NCBI GenBank assembly: GCA_020718085.1 | Contig: DYDB01000008.1 | Span: forward strand, 1-46,630 | Source of the DNA: Micavibrio sp. | Lineage (GTDB): Bacteria; Patescibacteriota; Minisyncoccia; Moranbacterales; GCA-2747515 | DNA length: 46,630 nt | Direction of reading: 5' to 3' | Part shown: positions 1 to 10,460 of the stretch, in pieces | Layout of the letters: every line of letters begins with the position of its first letter | How positions within the stretch are numbered: the first letter of the stretch is position 1 | Notes under the pieces: generated by a model | Told to the model about the DNA's origin: nothing | The model's database searches: none | What the model saw: only the letters and a program-made list of their open reading frames with translations | Position numbers and translations under genes: made by a program

Positions 1-2
1 CA

Positions 3-3000
3 CAAAAAGAACAATATCCGATCGCACTTGATCCAACACTGCAGTTCACTGCTCCAGGGCAGAGTAATAGTGGGGATGTGATTGATGGGGAGGCAGGGAG
101 TCGGTTTGGGTATTCTACGGTCAATGGTGACTTCAATAGCGATGGAAAAATGGATTTGGGAATAGGAGCTATGTCATATGCGAGCAATACTGGACGTATA
201 TATATTTTCTACAACGACGGCACCATACCAACTACAGCAGTAACCGCAGATGTGATCATTACGGGTGAAGCAACAGAAAATTATTTTGGAAGTACGATCT
301 CAGCAGGTGATTTCAATGCTGATGGGCGTACAGATGTGATGGTTGGAGCGCGAGGATATGCAAGTAGCACTGGTCGTGTCTATGTTTTCTACAACGACGA
401 TTCCATTCCCACCACAGCCGCAACCGCAGACGTGATCATTACGGGAGGGGCAACAGGGAATGTTTTTGGTAGAGCATCTGCTGTTGGTGACTTCAACGCT
501 GATGGTAGAATCGATTTTGTAGTGGGTGCGGATGCTGTTCATAGTGTGTACATCTTCTACAACAATGGGTCATATCCTACCACAGCAACAACCGCAGATG
601 TGATCATCACGGGGAGTGGTTTTTTTGGAACGTCAATTACTGCAGGTGATTTTAATGCCGATGGACGTACAGATTTGGCAAGCGGAGGTTATGCAAATAG
701 CTCCTATGCGGGCAATGTTTCAATTTTTTATAATGATGGTTCATATCCTGCATTAGCAACAGGGGCGGACATTACGATCACGGGAGAAGCAAATAGCTTA
801 TTTGGGTGGAAATTGATTTCTGGTGACTTTAATGCGGATGGGAGAACTGATCTCGCTGTAGGCGCATATCAATACTCATCCAACACTGGTCGTGCCTACA
901 TTTTTTATTGCGATGGTACAATTCCTACCACAGCCGCAACTGCAGATGTGATCATTACAGGAGAAGTAGCGGGAGATTATTTTGGCTATAATTTGTTGAG
1001 TGATGATTTCAATGCTGATGGTAAAACCGATATGAGTGTTTACGGTGGCAATCGTGTTTATATTTTTTACAATGACGGCTCTATTCCCACTACAGCAGCA
1101 AACGCAGATGTGATTATTAAGGAGGAGGTGGCTTATAGCAATTTTGGATCTGGACTCTCAGGAATAACAAGTGGCGATTTCAACGCTGATGGACGCACGG
1201 ACATAGCGATAGGTGCACGAGCATATTCTTCGGATGCGGGTCGTGTCTATATTTTTTATTCTCAAAATGGACAGGTTAATACAAATAAAAAAATTACCGG
1301 AGAAAGCTCGAGTTGGTTTGGTAGTTCCCTTGCAATAGCTGATCTTAATAGTGATGGCAAAAATGATTTGATCGTTGGCGCGATCTTGTATTCCTCGCAG
1401 ATTGGTCGTGTATATATTTTTTATGCCGACGGCTCCATTCCCACGACAGCTGCTTCTGCAGATGTGATCATTACGGGAGAAACAATGAGCGGGTTTGGCA
1501 TATCTCTTGCCACGAGTGATTTCAATTTCGATGGTAAAATAGATCTCATTTCTGGTGCGCCTTATTATAATTCCAATCAAGGCCGCGCTTACATCTTCTA
1601 TGGTGACGGCTCCATCTCCACAACTGCAGCAACAGCTGATGTGATCATTACGGGGGAGGCGGGAAGTTTTTTTGGGCGCTCTGTTGTCGCTGCTGATCTG
1701 AATTCCGACAGCAGGTCAGATATCGCCATTGGTGCAAGTTCATACTCATCACAAACCGGTCGTACCTATATTTTCTATGGTGACGGCTCCATCCCCACAA
1801 CTGCTGCAACAGCTGATGTGATCATTACGGGGGAGACGACAAATAATTATTTTGGTTATGCTATGACGGCTGGTGATCTTAACATAGATGGTAAAACCGA
1901 TTTGATAGTGGGAGCACATGGATATGCTACAAACACGGGTCGTGCCTACATCTTCTATGGTGACGGCTCTATCCCCACTACAGCAGCTACGGCAGATGTG
2001 GTCATTACAGGGGAGGCGACGAGCAACTATTTTGGCTATGCAATGACAGTTGGTGATCTTAATATAGATGGAAAAACTGACTTGGTGGTTGGTGCGTATG
2101 GCTATTCTTCCAGCACAGGTCGTGCCTACATCTTCTATGGTGACGGCTCCATCCCCACAACTGCTGCAACATCGGATATTATTATTGCAGGGGAAGGCGG
2201 TCAATTTTCATGGGCTCTTACAACTGGTGACTTTAATGCTGACGGCAAAACTGACTTGGCGGTTGGAGCAATATCGCACCCTTCCAGTACAGGTCGTGCA
2301 TATATTTTCTACAATGACGGCTCTATCCCCACTACAGCCGCAACTGCGGATGTGATCATTACGGGGGATGCTACGAGTACGTATTTTGGATATTCTCTCG
2401 CAGCGGGAGATCTTAATGCTGATGGAAGAACAGATCTTGTTGTGGGTGCATATTACTATTCATCTCAGGCTGGGGGTGTTTTTATCTATGAAACGCGTGA
2501 TAATTACGCATGGCAAATGCAAGAGCAACGAGATTTAACGCGAGTTAATAGTTTATTTGGAGAGGAATTAAAAATTACAGGTGTTACTGGGCAAACGATA
2601 GGAAATTCTTTATTGGCAATGGATTGCAATGATGACGGGAAAAAAGATCTGGTAATCGGCGGTGGAAATAAAGTGTACATTTTTTATAATGATGGATCTT
2701 ATCCTGTTAGTAGTGAATTTGCAGATGCAATCATTACGAGTGAGGAAATATATGATGGGTTTGGCGGTAGAATGATCTTTGGAGATATGAACTTTGATGG
2801 TAAAGATGATCTGATAGTTTCAGCAGTAACTTCGTCCTCTAATGCTGGAAAGGTTTATATTTTTTACAATGATGGTTCGTTTCCTACTTTGGCCAGCGCG
2901 GCAGATGTGATCATGACTGGTGAAGCTCCAAACAATAATTTTGGTAATGCTTTGCACATGAATGATCTTAACGCTGATGGCAAAAATGATCTTGTGGTCA

Positions 3001-5123
3001 CAGCTCATGCCTACGCATCTTATACTGGACGTACCTACATCTTCTATGGAGACGGCTCCATCCCAACTACAGCCGCAACCGCGGATGTGATCATTACGGG
3101 AGGGTCAACAGGCAATTTTTTTGGCAACAGTATTGCAACTGGTGATTTTAATACTGACGGCAAAAATGATCTGGTCATTGGCGCAAGTGGTGGATTATCT
3201 GGTTTTGGCAGTGCATATTTCTTTTACAATGATGGTTCGTATCCGTCTACTGTGGCCACGGCTGATCTGACTATTTCCGGAGAAACGACAAATAGTAGTT
3301 TTGGAATTTCAATGACCACGGGTGATTTTAATGTGGATGGAAAAACTGATTTATCAGTGGCAGCACAATCATATTCTACACAAACTGGTCGCATGTATAT
3401 CTTCTACAACGACGGATCCATCCCCACAACTGCAGCAACTGCAGATGTGAGTATTACAGGAGAAACAACGAGTGGTTATTTTGGATGGAGCATGTCTTCT
3501 GGTGATATTAATGGTGATAAAAGAACGGATTTGATCGTTGGTGCACCAGGATATTCATCTTGGATTGGTCGTACCTATGTTTTCTATAATGATGGTGTAT
3601 ACCCAACCACTGCTGCTATGGCAGATAGTGTTTTTATGGGCGAATCTGCAAATAATAATTTTGGTGCAGTTGTTGGATCTGGCGATATTAATAATGACGG
3701 AACAAAAGATTTGATCATAGGAGCTTATGGTTACGCATCGAGTAAGGGGCGGGTATATATGTATACAATGAACGATTCTCAGACAATTGGTGATACAGGA
3801 GATCAATTTGGCATTGGATTGGCTTCCGGTGATTATAATGTTGATGGTAAAGTTGATTTGTTGGTTGGAGCGCCCGGCTATTCTTCCAATGTTGGTCGTG
3901 CTTATATTTTTTACAATCAAAATGGTAAAATATCATCCACTGCAACAAATGCAGATGTGATCATCAACGGTCAAGCAACCAGTGAATTTGGATTTAGAGT
4001 GAATTCCGGCGATTTCAATGCGGATGGTAAGATGGATTTTGCTGTTGGTGCACGATCTTATAATTCTAACCAAGGTCGTGCTTATATCTTTTATAGTGAT
4101 GGAAGCAATAATTTTGGCACAGTTGCTTGTAGCGGCTCCAGTCCGACAACATGTTCCGCTACCAATGGAGATGTGATCATTACTGGAGAAGCTGCTAGTG
4201 CTTTTGGGGGTAGATTGGCTGTTGGTGATTTCAATGCTGATGGAAAAACAGATTTAGCAGTGGGTGCTTATAACTATGCTACAATTACGGGACGTGCATA
4301 TGTTTTTAATCAAAATACGGCAGGAGGTTTTACTGCGACGATTGCGGCAACGAGTGCAAGTGCAATTTTGACGGGAGAAACCGTGGGTGATGGATTTGGA
4401 ATTGCGATGGCTTCTGGAGATTTCAATGCTGATGGTAAAATAGACCTCTCAGTTGGTTCTAACGGGTATTTATCGAGTGCCGGTCGTGTATATATTTTTT
4501 ACAATGGTTCGATTACAACTAAAAATGCCTCCGCAGCAAATATTATTGTTACTGGCGAAATAGCATCAAGTGAATTTGGAGGACTTGTTTCCTCTGGAGA
4601 CTTAAATAGTGATGGAAAAACAGATTTGATTGTAGGTGCTGTAACATATGATAATAACACCGGTCGTGTGTATATTTTTTACAATGATGGTTCCATACCA
4701 ATAAAGTCTGGGTCGGCAGATATCATCATTACTGGTGAAACTACCGAATCTTATTTTGGACGCTCTCCTATTTGTGCAGATTTTAACGCTGACGGTAGGA
4801 CAGATCTCGCTGTTGGTGCTAATAAATATTCTTCGAATACTGGTCGTGTGTATGTGTTTTATGGTGAATCAATAACCAATAATGCAGCGCAAGCAGACAT
4901 AATATTTACAGGAGAGGCAATAAACAATAACCTTGGTTTTGCTATAACAACAGGTGATATAAATATGGATGGCAAAACTGATTTGATCACGGGTGCCTAT
5001 GGATTTTCAAGTAATGCGGGAAAAGTTTATACATATATCAGTGAGGTAAATAACGAGGGGATTCAAAATACAGTTAAGGAGAAGGGAAATGTAAAAATTC
5101 GGGGAAATGTAAAAATGAAATAA
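3..5123 (+). CDS. FG-GAP/integrin-alpha-type beta-propeller repeat protein, 5' end outside window
   Basis: 28 copies of [G/A]D.N.DG..DL.VGA plus YIFYNDGSIPTTAATADVIITGE linkers. The frame is open from base 3 (QKEQYPIALDPTLQFTAPGQSNSGDVIDGEAGS...), so the listed GTG at 78 is probably internal. Confidence 0.93.
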   Translation, partial: QKEQYPIALDPTLQFTAPGQSNSGDVIDGEAGSRFGYSTVNGDFNSDGKMDLGIGAMSYASNTGRIYIFYNDGTIPTTAVTADVIITGEATENYFGSTISAGDFNADGRTDVMVGARGYASSTGRVYVFYNDDSIPTTAATADVIITGGATGNVFGRASAVGDFNADGRIDFVVGADAVHSVYIFYNNGSYPTTATTADVIITGSGFFGTSITAGDFNADGRTDLASGGYANSSYAGNVSIFYNDGSYPALATGADITITGEANSLFGWKLISGDFNADGRTDLAVGAYQYSSNTGRAYIFYCDGTIPTTAATADVIITGEVAGDYFGYNLLSDDFNADGKTDMSVYGGNRVYIFYNDGSIPTTAANADVIIKEEVAYSNFGSGLSGITSGDFNADGRTDIAIGARAYSSDAGRVYIFYSQNGQVNTNKKITGESSSWFGSSLAIADLNSDGKNDLIVGAILYSSQIGRVYIFYADGSIPTTAASADVIITGETMSGFGISLATSDFNFDGKIDLISGAPYYNSNQGRAYIFYGDGSISTTAATADVIITGEAGSFFGRSVVAADLNSDSRSDIAIGASSYSSQTGRTYIFYGDGSIPTTAATADVIITGETTNNYFGYAMTAGDLNIDGKTDLIVGAHGYATNTGRAYIFYGDGSIPTTAATADVVITGEATSNYFGYAMTVGDLNIDGKTDLVVGAYGYSSSTGRAYIFYGDGSIPTTAATSDIIIAGEGGQFSWALTTGDFNADGKTDLAVGAISHPSSTGRAYIFYNDGSIPTTAATADVIITGDATSTYFGYSLAAGDLNADGRTDLVVGAYYYSSQAGGVFIYETRDNYAWQMQEQRDLTRVNSLFGEELKITGVTGQTIGNSLLAMDCNDDGKKDLVIGGGNKVYIFYNDGSYPVSSEFADAIITSEEIYDGFGGRMIFGDMNFDGKDDLIVSAVTSSSNAGKVYIFYNDGSFPTLASAADVIMTGEAPNNNFGNALHMNDLNADGKNDLVVTAHAYASYTGRTYIFYGDGSIPTTAATADVIITGGSTGNFFGNSIATGDFNTDGKNDLVIGASGGLSGFGSAYFFYNDGSYPSTVATADLTISGETTNSSFGISMTTGDFNVDGKTDLSVAAQSYSTQTGRMYIFYNDGSIPTTAATADVSITGETTSGYFGWSMSSGDINGDKRTDLIVGAPGYSSWIGRTYVFYNDGVYPTTAAMADSVFMGESANNNFGAVVGSGDINNDGTKDLIIGAYGYASSKGRVYMYTMNDSQTIGDTGDQFGIGLASGDYNVDGKVDLLVGAPGYSSNVGRAYIFYNQNGKISSTATNADVIINGQATSEFGFRVNSGDFNADGKMDFAVGARSYNSNQGRAYIFYSDGSNNFGTVACSGSSPTTCSATNGDVIITGEAASAFGGRLAVGDFNADGKTDLAVGAYNYATITGRAYVFNQNTAGGFTATIAATSASAILTGETVGDGFGIAMASGDFNADGKIDLSVGSNGYLSSAGRVYIFYNGSITTKNASAANIIVTGEIASSEFGGLVSSGDLNSDGKTDLIVGAVTYDNNTGRVYIFYNDGSIPIKSGSADIIITGETTESYFGRSPICADFNADGRTDLAVGANKYSSNTGRVYVFYGESITNNAAQADIIFTGEAINNNLGFAITTGDINMDGKTDLITGAYGFSSNAGKVYTYISEVNNEGIQNTVKEKGNVKIRGNVKMK

Positions 5124-5205
5124 TGAGATCCCTTGATGTGCACGAGGTGCATCTTTTATCTTTGCAATTTTATGAACTTATGGCATAATATGTGAGTTAC
5201 CCTAT

Positions 5206-5278
5206 GCCATCTTAGCTCAGTTGGTAGAGCAGCACACTCGTAACGTGCAGGTCGTCGGTTCGAACCCGACAGATGGCT
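5206..5278 (+). tRNA. tRNA-Thr (anticodon CGT)
   Basis: Acceptor GCCATCT/AGATGGC, D-arm GCTCAGTTGGTAGAGC, anticodon loop CTCGTAA, T-arm GTCGG-TTCGAAC-CCGAC. Confidence 0.93.
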
Positions 5279-5295
5279 CATTTAAAAGTATTTTT

Positions 5296-6373
5296 ATGCG
5301 AGAGATCATTGAAAAATGTGGTGTGATAAAAAATAAGCTCCTGCAGTTGCAGGACTCTCTTTGACGTTGAAAATAAAAAGAATCACATCCTTCAGTTGGA
5401 AATTCTTTGTACAGAAGAGGGTTTTTGGAATGATCAGGAACGTGCACGCGGTATCATGCAGGAGCTCGAGCAGCTGCGTAGCGAGGTGGGGCAATTTGAT
5501 ATTTTGTTAAAAAATGCGGAGGATTTGACGGAGTTGTGTGGCATGATCACGGAGGAAAAAGAATGGGCTGATGTTTTGGTACAAGTAAATGCACTTGAAA
5601 GAGCTGTTGAAAAGTTAGATTTTTTTACACTTTTTGATGGAGAATATGATGTGAATAGCGCGATTGTTACGATTCATGCCGGCGCGGGTGGTGTGGACGC
5701 ACAAGATTGGGCAACAATGCTTCTCAAGATGTATGTGCGTTGGGCGGAAAGAAAAAATTATATAGTAAAAATTTTGGATGAGGTGGCTGGTGCAGAAGCA
5801 GGGATCAAAAGTGCAACTTTTGAAATTGACGGACGGTGGGTTTATGGGCATATGCGTGCAGAGGCTGGAGTGCACCGACTGGTGCGATTATCACCATTTA
5901 ATGCGGACAATTTGCGACAAACATCGTTTGCACGCGTGGAATCCATGCCGATCCTCAAAGAGATCAAACAAGTGCAAGTCAAGCCGGATGAGTTACGTAT
6001 AGATACGTACCGATCTTCTGGTGCGGGCGGACAACATGTCAATACAACGGATAGTGCAGTGCGTATCACGCATATTCCCACAGGATTGCAAGCACAGTGT
6101 CAAAACGAACGATCACAAATGCAAAATAAGGAAAGTGCGATGAAACTTTTGTTGGCAAAATTACACAAGAAATTTATTGAAGAGGAAGAACGGAAGAAAA
6201 AAGAACTACGCGGTGAAATGGTGGATGCTGGATGGGGTAATCAGATCAGATCATATGTATTACACCCATACAAGATGGTCAAAGATCACCGAACCAAACA
6301 TGAAACAGCTCAGGTGGATGATGTTCTAGACGGGGACATTGATGAATTTATCATTGCGTTCCTGCGACAATAG
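5296..6373 (+). CDS. prfB: Peptide chain release factor 2, programmed +1 frameshift at CTT-TGA-C
   Basis: Zero-frame MREIIEKCGVIKNKLLQLQDSL then TGA at 5362-5364; +1 frame continues DVENKKNHILQLEILCTEEGFWNDQERA... SPF tripeptide and GGQHVNTTDSAVRITHIPTGL motif present. Confidence 0.93.
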
Positions 6374-6427
6374 AATTGTGCTATAATGTACAAAGGTGCT
6401 TATAAGGAGTTTTAGAATAAAAACAAA

Positions 6428-7126
6428 ATGAACATGAAATTGATCAATTTGGAACGTGTAACGAAAGAATATTCAGATGGTTTCGTGGCTCTTAATGGTG
6501 TGGATTGCGCAATTGATCAGGGAGAATTTGTTTCGCTTGTAGGGGCGAGTGGAGCTGGAAAATCCACTCTTCTCAAGATGATCTATGCAGACGAATTTCC
6601 CACTGACGGCGCAGTTTATTTTGGTGGTCGGGATATTGCGCAAACCAAGCGACGATTGTTGCCATATTTTCGTCGAAATTTTGGGACGGTTTTTCAGGAT
6701 TTCAAGCTTTTGCCACAGAAGACTGTTTTTGAAAATATTGCATATACATTAGAAGTGCATGGAAAATCAGATGCACAGATCTATGATGAGGTAAATCATA
6801 TTTTACGTGTCGTGAATATGGCAGATCAGGGGCATAAATATCCCAATCAAATAAGCGGTGGGGAGCAACAACGCGTCTCGCTTGCGCGCGCGGTGATCCA
6901 TCGACCTCGTGTGCTCATTGCAGATGAGCCGACAGGAAATTTGGATCCGATCTCAACATTGGAAATTGTAAAATTGCTTCTCAAGATCAATTCATTTGGC
7001 ACAACTGTCATTTTGGCTACGCATGACAAATCAATTGTGGATAAATTGAATCGACGTGTAATTTTGATGAGCAAAGGGCGAATTATGCGTGATGATCTTC
7101 GAGGTAAGTACATTATTAGCGCATGA
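6428..7126 (+). CDS. ftsE: Cell division ATP-binding protein FtsE
   Basis: Walker A GASGAGKST, signature SGGEQQRVSLARA, Walker B VLIADEPTGNLD; followed by ftsX with 4-nt overlap. Confidence 0.93.
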   Translation: MNMKLINLERVTKEYSDGFVALNGVDCAIDQGEFVSLVGASGAGKSTLLKMIYADEFPTDGAVYFGGRDIAQTKRRLLPYFRRNFGTVFQDFKLLPQKTVFENIAYTLEVHGKSDAQIYDEVNHILRVVNMADQGHKYPNQISGGEQQRVSLARAVIHRPRVLIADEPTGNLDPISTLEIVKLLLKINSFGTTVILATHDKSIVDKLNRRVILMSKGRIMRDDLRGKYIISA

Positions 7127-8049
7127 AACAAACTATGAAAACAATCAAATTGGCACGAGTTTTTCGTGAGGGTGCACAAAACTTTTATCGTGATAAATGG
7201 TTGACACTCGCAACTGTCGTGATCATGTCATTGGCACTTTACTTGGTGGGAATCGCAATATTTTTGGGTTTTGGTGTATTGCATATCATTGATTCTGTCG
7301 AAAGTCGGATCAATATAAGTATGTATTTTGATTTTACCGTGCCGGAGGAAAAGATCCTGGAGATCAAAAAGCAGATCGAAGGTCGATCTGTTGAAGAAAT
7401 TCAGTCTGTAACATATATTTCTCGCGACCAGGCAATGCAGGATTTTCTTGTGCGAGAGGGTGATAGTAAGGAGATCAAGGAAGCTTTGGATATGATCGGA
7501 GAAAATCCGCTTCCTGCCTCATTGGTCATTGTTGCACATGATGCTGCAGCATATGAATCTATCAATGCCTATGCATTTCAAGAATATGAAGACTATATTT
7601 TAGATACAAGTTTTGCAAAGAATAAGGCTGTGATCGATGAGGTGCATAACCTACTGATTTTAATGCGTAATACGGGATTGGTCTTAGGTGGAATTTTTGC
7701 GGTTATTGCGGTTTTGGTTACTCTTAATACGATTCGTATGAGCTTATATGCACATCGTCAAGAGTTTGAGATCATGCGTTTAGTGGGAGCATCAAATCTA
7801 TACATCAAGATGCCGCCACTCGTGGAAGGTGTATTATATGGTTTTGCGAGTGCGGTCATTGGTGTGATCTTTTTGGTAATTACAGTTTTTGCTTTTGATC
7901 CTTTTGTGAAGAAAATTATGGCAAATGCTGATGTTTCATCATTTTATGGAAAAGATATTTTACAAGTTATTGCAATCGTATTGATCGTTGGCGTTTCGTT
8001 GGGGCTTGCGAGTAGTTATATTGCGATTCATCGCTATTTGGAACGATAA
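7123..8049 (+). CDS. ftsX: Cell division protein FtsX (permease-like)
   Basis: Overlaps ftsE (ATGA); N-terminal TM, large ectodomain, C-terminal TMs with RQEFEIMRLVGAS motif. Confidence 0.92.
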   Translation: MKQTMKTIKLARVFREGAQNFYRDKWLTLATVVIMSLALYLVGIAIFLGFGVLHIIDSVESRINISMYFDFTVPEEKILEIKKQIEGRSVEEIQSVTYISRDQAMQDFLVREGDSKEIKEALDMIGENPLPASLVIVAHDAAAYESINAYAFQEYEDYILDTSFAKNKAVIDEVHNLLILMRNTGLVLGGIFAVIAVLVTLNTIRMSLYAHRQEFEIMRLVGASNLYIKMPPLVEGVLYGFASAVIGVIFLVITVFAFDPFVKKIMANADVSSFYGKDILQVIAIVLIVGVSLGLASSYIAIHRYLER

Positions 8050-8073
8050 TATCTGATGTTACGGGAGTATAAT

Positions 8074-8107
8074 AAAAACAACCTTCTGTAGAATGGTTGT
8101 TTTTTTG
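8074..8107 (+). terminator. Intrinsic terminator after ftsX
   Basis: AAAAACAACC...GGTTGTTTTTTT hairpin plus T tract. Confidence 0.85.
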
Positions 8108-8114
8108 ATCCATA

Positions 8115-8717
8115 CTATAAATTCTTTTTTGTATCACTACTTTTATCGAAAGCCGTGTGATCATTGAATTTTCCCTTCCAATCTTCCGGATTGCCATAAT
8201 CTGCAAAATCTTTATACCATTCATGGTTTGTGAGTGGTTTGTTGGCGGCTTTGATGGGACACCAATAGCGCTCTGTGCGCGCTGCAATTTCAACTGCATA
8301 GCTGAAAAGTCCATTTACATAACTACAATACAGACAGTGAATTTTTTGAACAATATTCAAATAATCCAAAAAACGTCTGTCATATACAATGTAGTCATCA
8401 CGTTTTACTTTTGGAATTTTGTATAAGGGGAATGCGACGGCATGATAAATTGTGATGAACAGATCAAGGATCACTGCCGGAATGATCATCATGTAGATAA
8501 AGGGGAGGGAGAAAAAGTGTCGCACATCGCGAGGAATGACATATTTCCACACAGGAATACGGAAACGCTTATTGCGTTCACGCATTTTTTTGAGGAAGAT
8601 GACACGATGTTCTTTGATCGAAAATCCATACTCTTTGGCTAGTCGAGCATATTCTATGCGAAGAGCTTGATTGACCTCCTCCATCTTCTTAATAAGCATC
8701 TTTATCTTTGAGTCCAT
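8115..8717 (-). CDS. Conserved hypothetical membrane-associated protein (IHCLYCSYVNGLFSYAVEIAARTERYWCPIK)
   Basis: 200-aa ORF, one hydrophobic hairpin, CxYC and conserved-looking ARTERYWCPIK segment. Confidence 0.75.
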   Translation of the reverse strand: MDSKIKMLIKKMEEVNQALRIEYARLAKEYGFSIKEHRVIFLKKMRERNKRFRIPVWKYVIPRDVRHFFSLPFIYMMIIPAVILDLFITIYHAVAFPLYKIPKVKRDDYIVYDRRFLDYLNIVQKIHCLYCSYVNGLFSYAVEIAARTERYWCPIKAANKPLTNHEWYKDFADYGNPEDWKGKFNDHTAFDKSSDTKKNL

Positions 8718-8856
8718 TTTTGTGAAAGATTTAGTGAAAAAAATAAAAAACGTGATGTAATTTTACACGAAACAATTACAAAACATTCCTTTAATTAAAT
8801 CATCATAATTGATAATCTGCAAGGAATAAATTACGTAGATTTCGAAAAAAGGGAGA

Positions 8857-8885
8857 TTGACAATATATATAATATGATGTATAGT
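8857..8885 (+). promoter_or_regulatory. Sigma70-like promoter TTGACA-17-TATAGT
   Basis: Upstream of 73-aa ORF. Confidence 0.65.
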
Positions 8886-8954
8886 GTGATTTCGTTCATT
8901 TGATTAAAATTTGGTAAAGATATTCCTGAATTTAAGATGAAGGGAGGTGGAATA

Positions 8955-9158
8955 ATGGAATATTTGTTTGAACTGATTGAAAAAGTCAGTCTCTACGCAG
9001 TTTTGTGGTTTGCGATATGGTTGATAACGTTTTTTGTTAAAGAAACGTTTTTCAAAAAAATGGGCGATTGGTTCACTGGACCAGTTATAGCGATTTTTGT
9101 AGCATCGGTTGTTACGATCATGTTACTTATATACAATCATACTTCAATAGCACTATGA
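8955..9158 (+). CDS. Small two-TM protein (start refined to ATG 8955)
   Basis: AGGGAGGTGG RBS at 8941-8950 precedes ATG at 8955; two hydrophobic segments. Confidence 0.65.
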   Translation: MEYLFELIEKVSLYAVLWFAIWLITFFVKETFFKKMGDWFTGPVIAIFVASVVTIMLLIYNHTSIAL

Positions 9159-9177
9159 GGAATGCCATGAATCAAAG

Positions 9178-9211
9178 AAACAACCCAGTCATATAACGTG
9201 AGGGGTTGTTT
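9178..9211 (+). terminator. Intrinsic terminator
   Basis: AAACAACCC...GGGTTGTTT hairpin. Confidence 0.75.
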
Positions 9212-9331
9212 TATTATTTTGTAATGAAGGTGTCAAAAAATTCTTGTATGAACCTAATGGGTGCAGTTAAGATTTTTGTCGTTATATATAATAAGATATA
9301 GTATAATTTCAAATGGGATGAACATTGTTCT

Positions 9332-10366
9332 TTGATGAATAAAACAAAAAAAAGGGGGGGTGAAGTGAAAAAGACAAGGAGAAATCTACGGGGAAAGATT
9401 CGTGTTGGCATATTGCTTTTTTTAGGTGCAATTCTTTTGAGGAAACCAATGTTGTCTCTCATGCGATTTTTGCCATGTTTTTTTGACTATATTTTTTTTG
9501 TGTATCCTGGTAAGGAGAGTGATATTGGTGGATATCTGCCACAATTTATGGCAAATGGTTCGTGGTATAGAACGCAGATTTTTTTTGGAGGGATCATTAC
9601 TGCAGCAAGAGGAAAACGTGCGGGAAGAGGTTTTTTGATCGGCGCGCCATCAACAGTACGAAGCATGGTGCGTTCCAAAGAAGAATGTCTCATACTTGAG
9701 CGGAAGATGCGGTATATTGCCAATTGTTTTTCCATCAAAAAAATTGCGATTGCAGGAAGAGCGCCATCAATATTTTTGCGACATGATATTGCTTTGGAGG
9801 ATCCTTTTGTTCAAGGGGAAAAGGGAATGATCTTCTGTACTATTGAGGCATTGTACTTTGTGATGAACAAGCATCGCTTGTCTTTGCAAAATGTGCATAT
9901 TGTTGTGTTTGGCGCAGGCCGTGTTGGAAAAAGTATTTCCGATTTCCTTTTATCAGAAGAATGTACTGTAACCAACATTCGTGCACAAACCGTCTTTGAT
10001 CAAGAGGAACAGAAATTACCAGATGACGTAAACGATGTCTTGAGCAAAGCCGATGTTGTGATCGTGATCTCGGCAAAGGGTTCTGATTTCCATCCACACA
10101 TGAGATATCTGAAAGATGGTGTGATCGTAATTGGTGAGACACATCCTCCGATAATGAGATCTCTGAAACAAGGTTTTTTGTATAGGGCGGGATTATCTTT
10201 GAATGGATTGCGATTCGTTCCGGCACTTGAAACGTACAGTGCAACCAGTATCCCAGGATGTGTTGTCGAGGCAATTGTGAGCGCACAATACGGCAACATT
10301 TCGAATCAGAAAACTTTCAATCAGAGAGCGCGAGAGATCGGTTTTTACGCATGCATGGTTGAATAA
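9332..10366 (+). CDS. Rossmann-fold NAD(P)-binding protein with N-terminal membrane segment, unknown function
   Basis: HIVVFGAGRVGKSISDFLLSEECTVTNI...ADVVIVISAKGSDFHPHMRYLKDGVIVIGE; alternative GTG start near 9365. Confidence 0.65.
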   Translation: MMNKTKKRGGEVKKTRRNLRGKIRVGILLFLGAILLRKPMLSLMRFLPCFFDYIFFVYPGKESDIGGYLPQFMANGSWYRTQIFFGGIITAARGKRAGRGFLIGAPSTVRSMVRSKEECLILERKMRYIANCFSIKKIAIAGRAPSIFLRHDIALEDPFVQGEKGMIFCTIEALYFVMNKHRLSLQNVHIVVFGAGRVGKSISDFLLSEECTVTNIRAQTVFDQEEQKLPDDVNDVLSKADVVIVISAKGSDFHPHMRYLKDGVIVIGETHPPIMRSLKQGFLYRAGLSLNGLRFVPALETYSATSIPGCVVEAIVSAQYGNISNQKTFNQRAREIGFYACMVE

Positions 10367-10425
10367 CCAGTCTCAATCAATAAGTAAAAATTTAAATAGA
10401 CAAACCAATCAGCAGAAAATCTGCG

Positions 10426-10460
10426 AAAAGCAATTCACTCAAATGAGAGAATTGCTTTTT
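10426..10460 (+). terminator. Intrinsic terminator, family A (CACTC/GAGAG-type stem)
   Basis: AAAAGCAATTCACTCAAATGAGAGAATTGCTTTTT. Confidence 0.85.

Noticed and set aside
78-78. GTG at 78 as true start of FG-GAP protein
   Set aside because: Frame is open to the window edge and the preceding residues belong to the repeat pattern (SGDVIDGEAGS).
1158-3948. Minus-strand ORFs opposite the FG-GAP gene
   Set aside because: Shadow ORFs created by repeat codon periodicity; no RBS or family features.
5217-5447. 76-aa minus ORF (EPSVGFEPTTCTLRVCCSTN)
   Set aside because: Antisense of tRNA-Thr and prfB; a well-known spurious ORF pattern.
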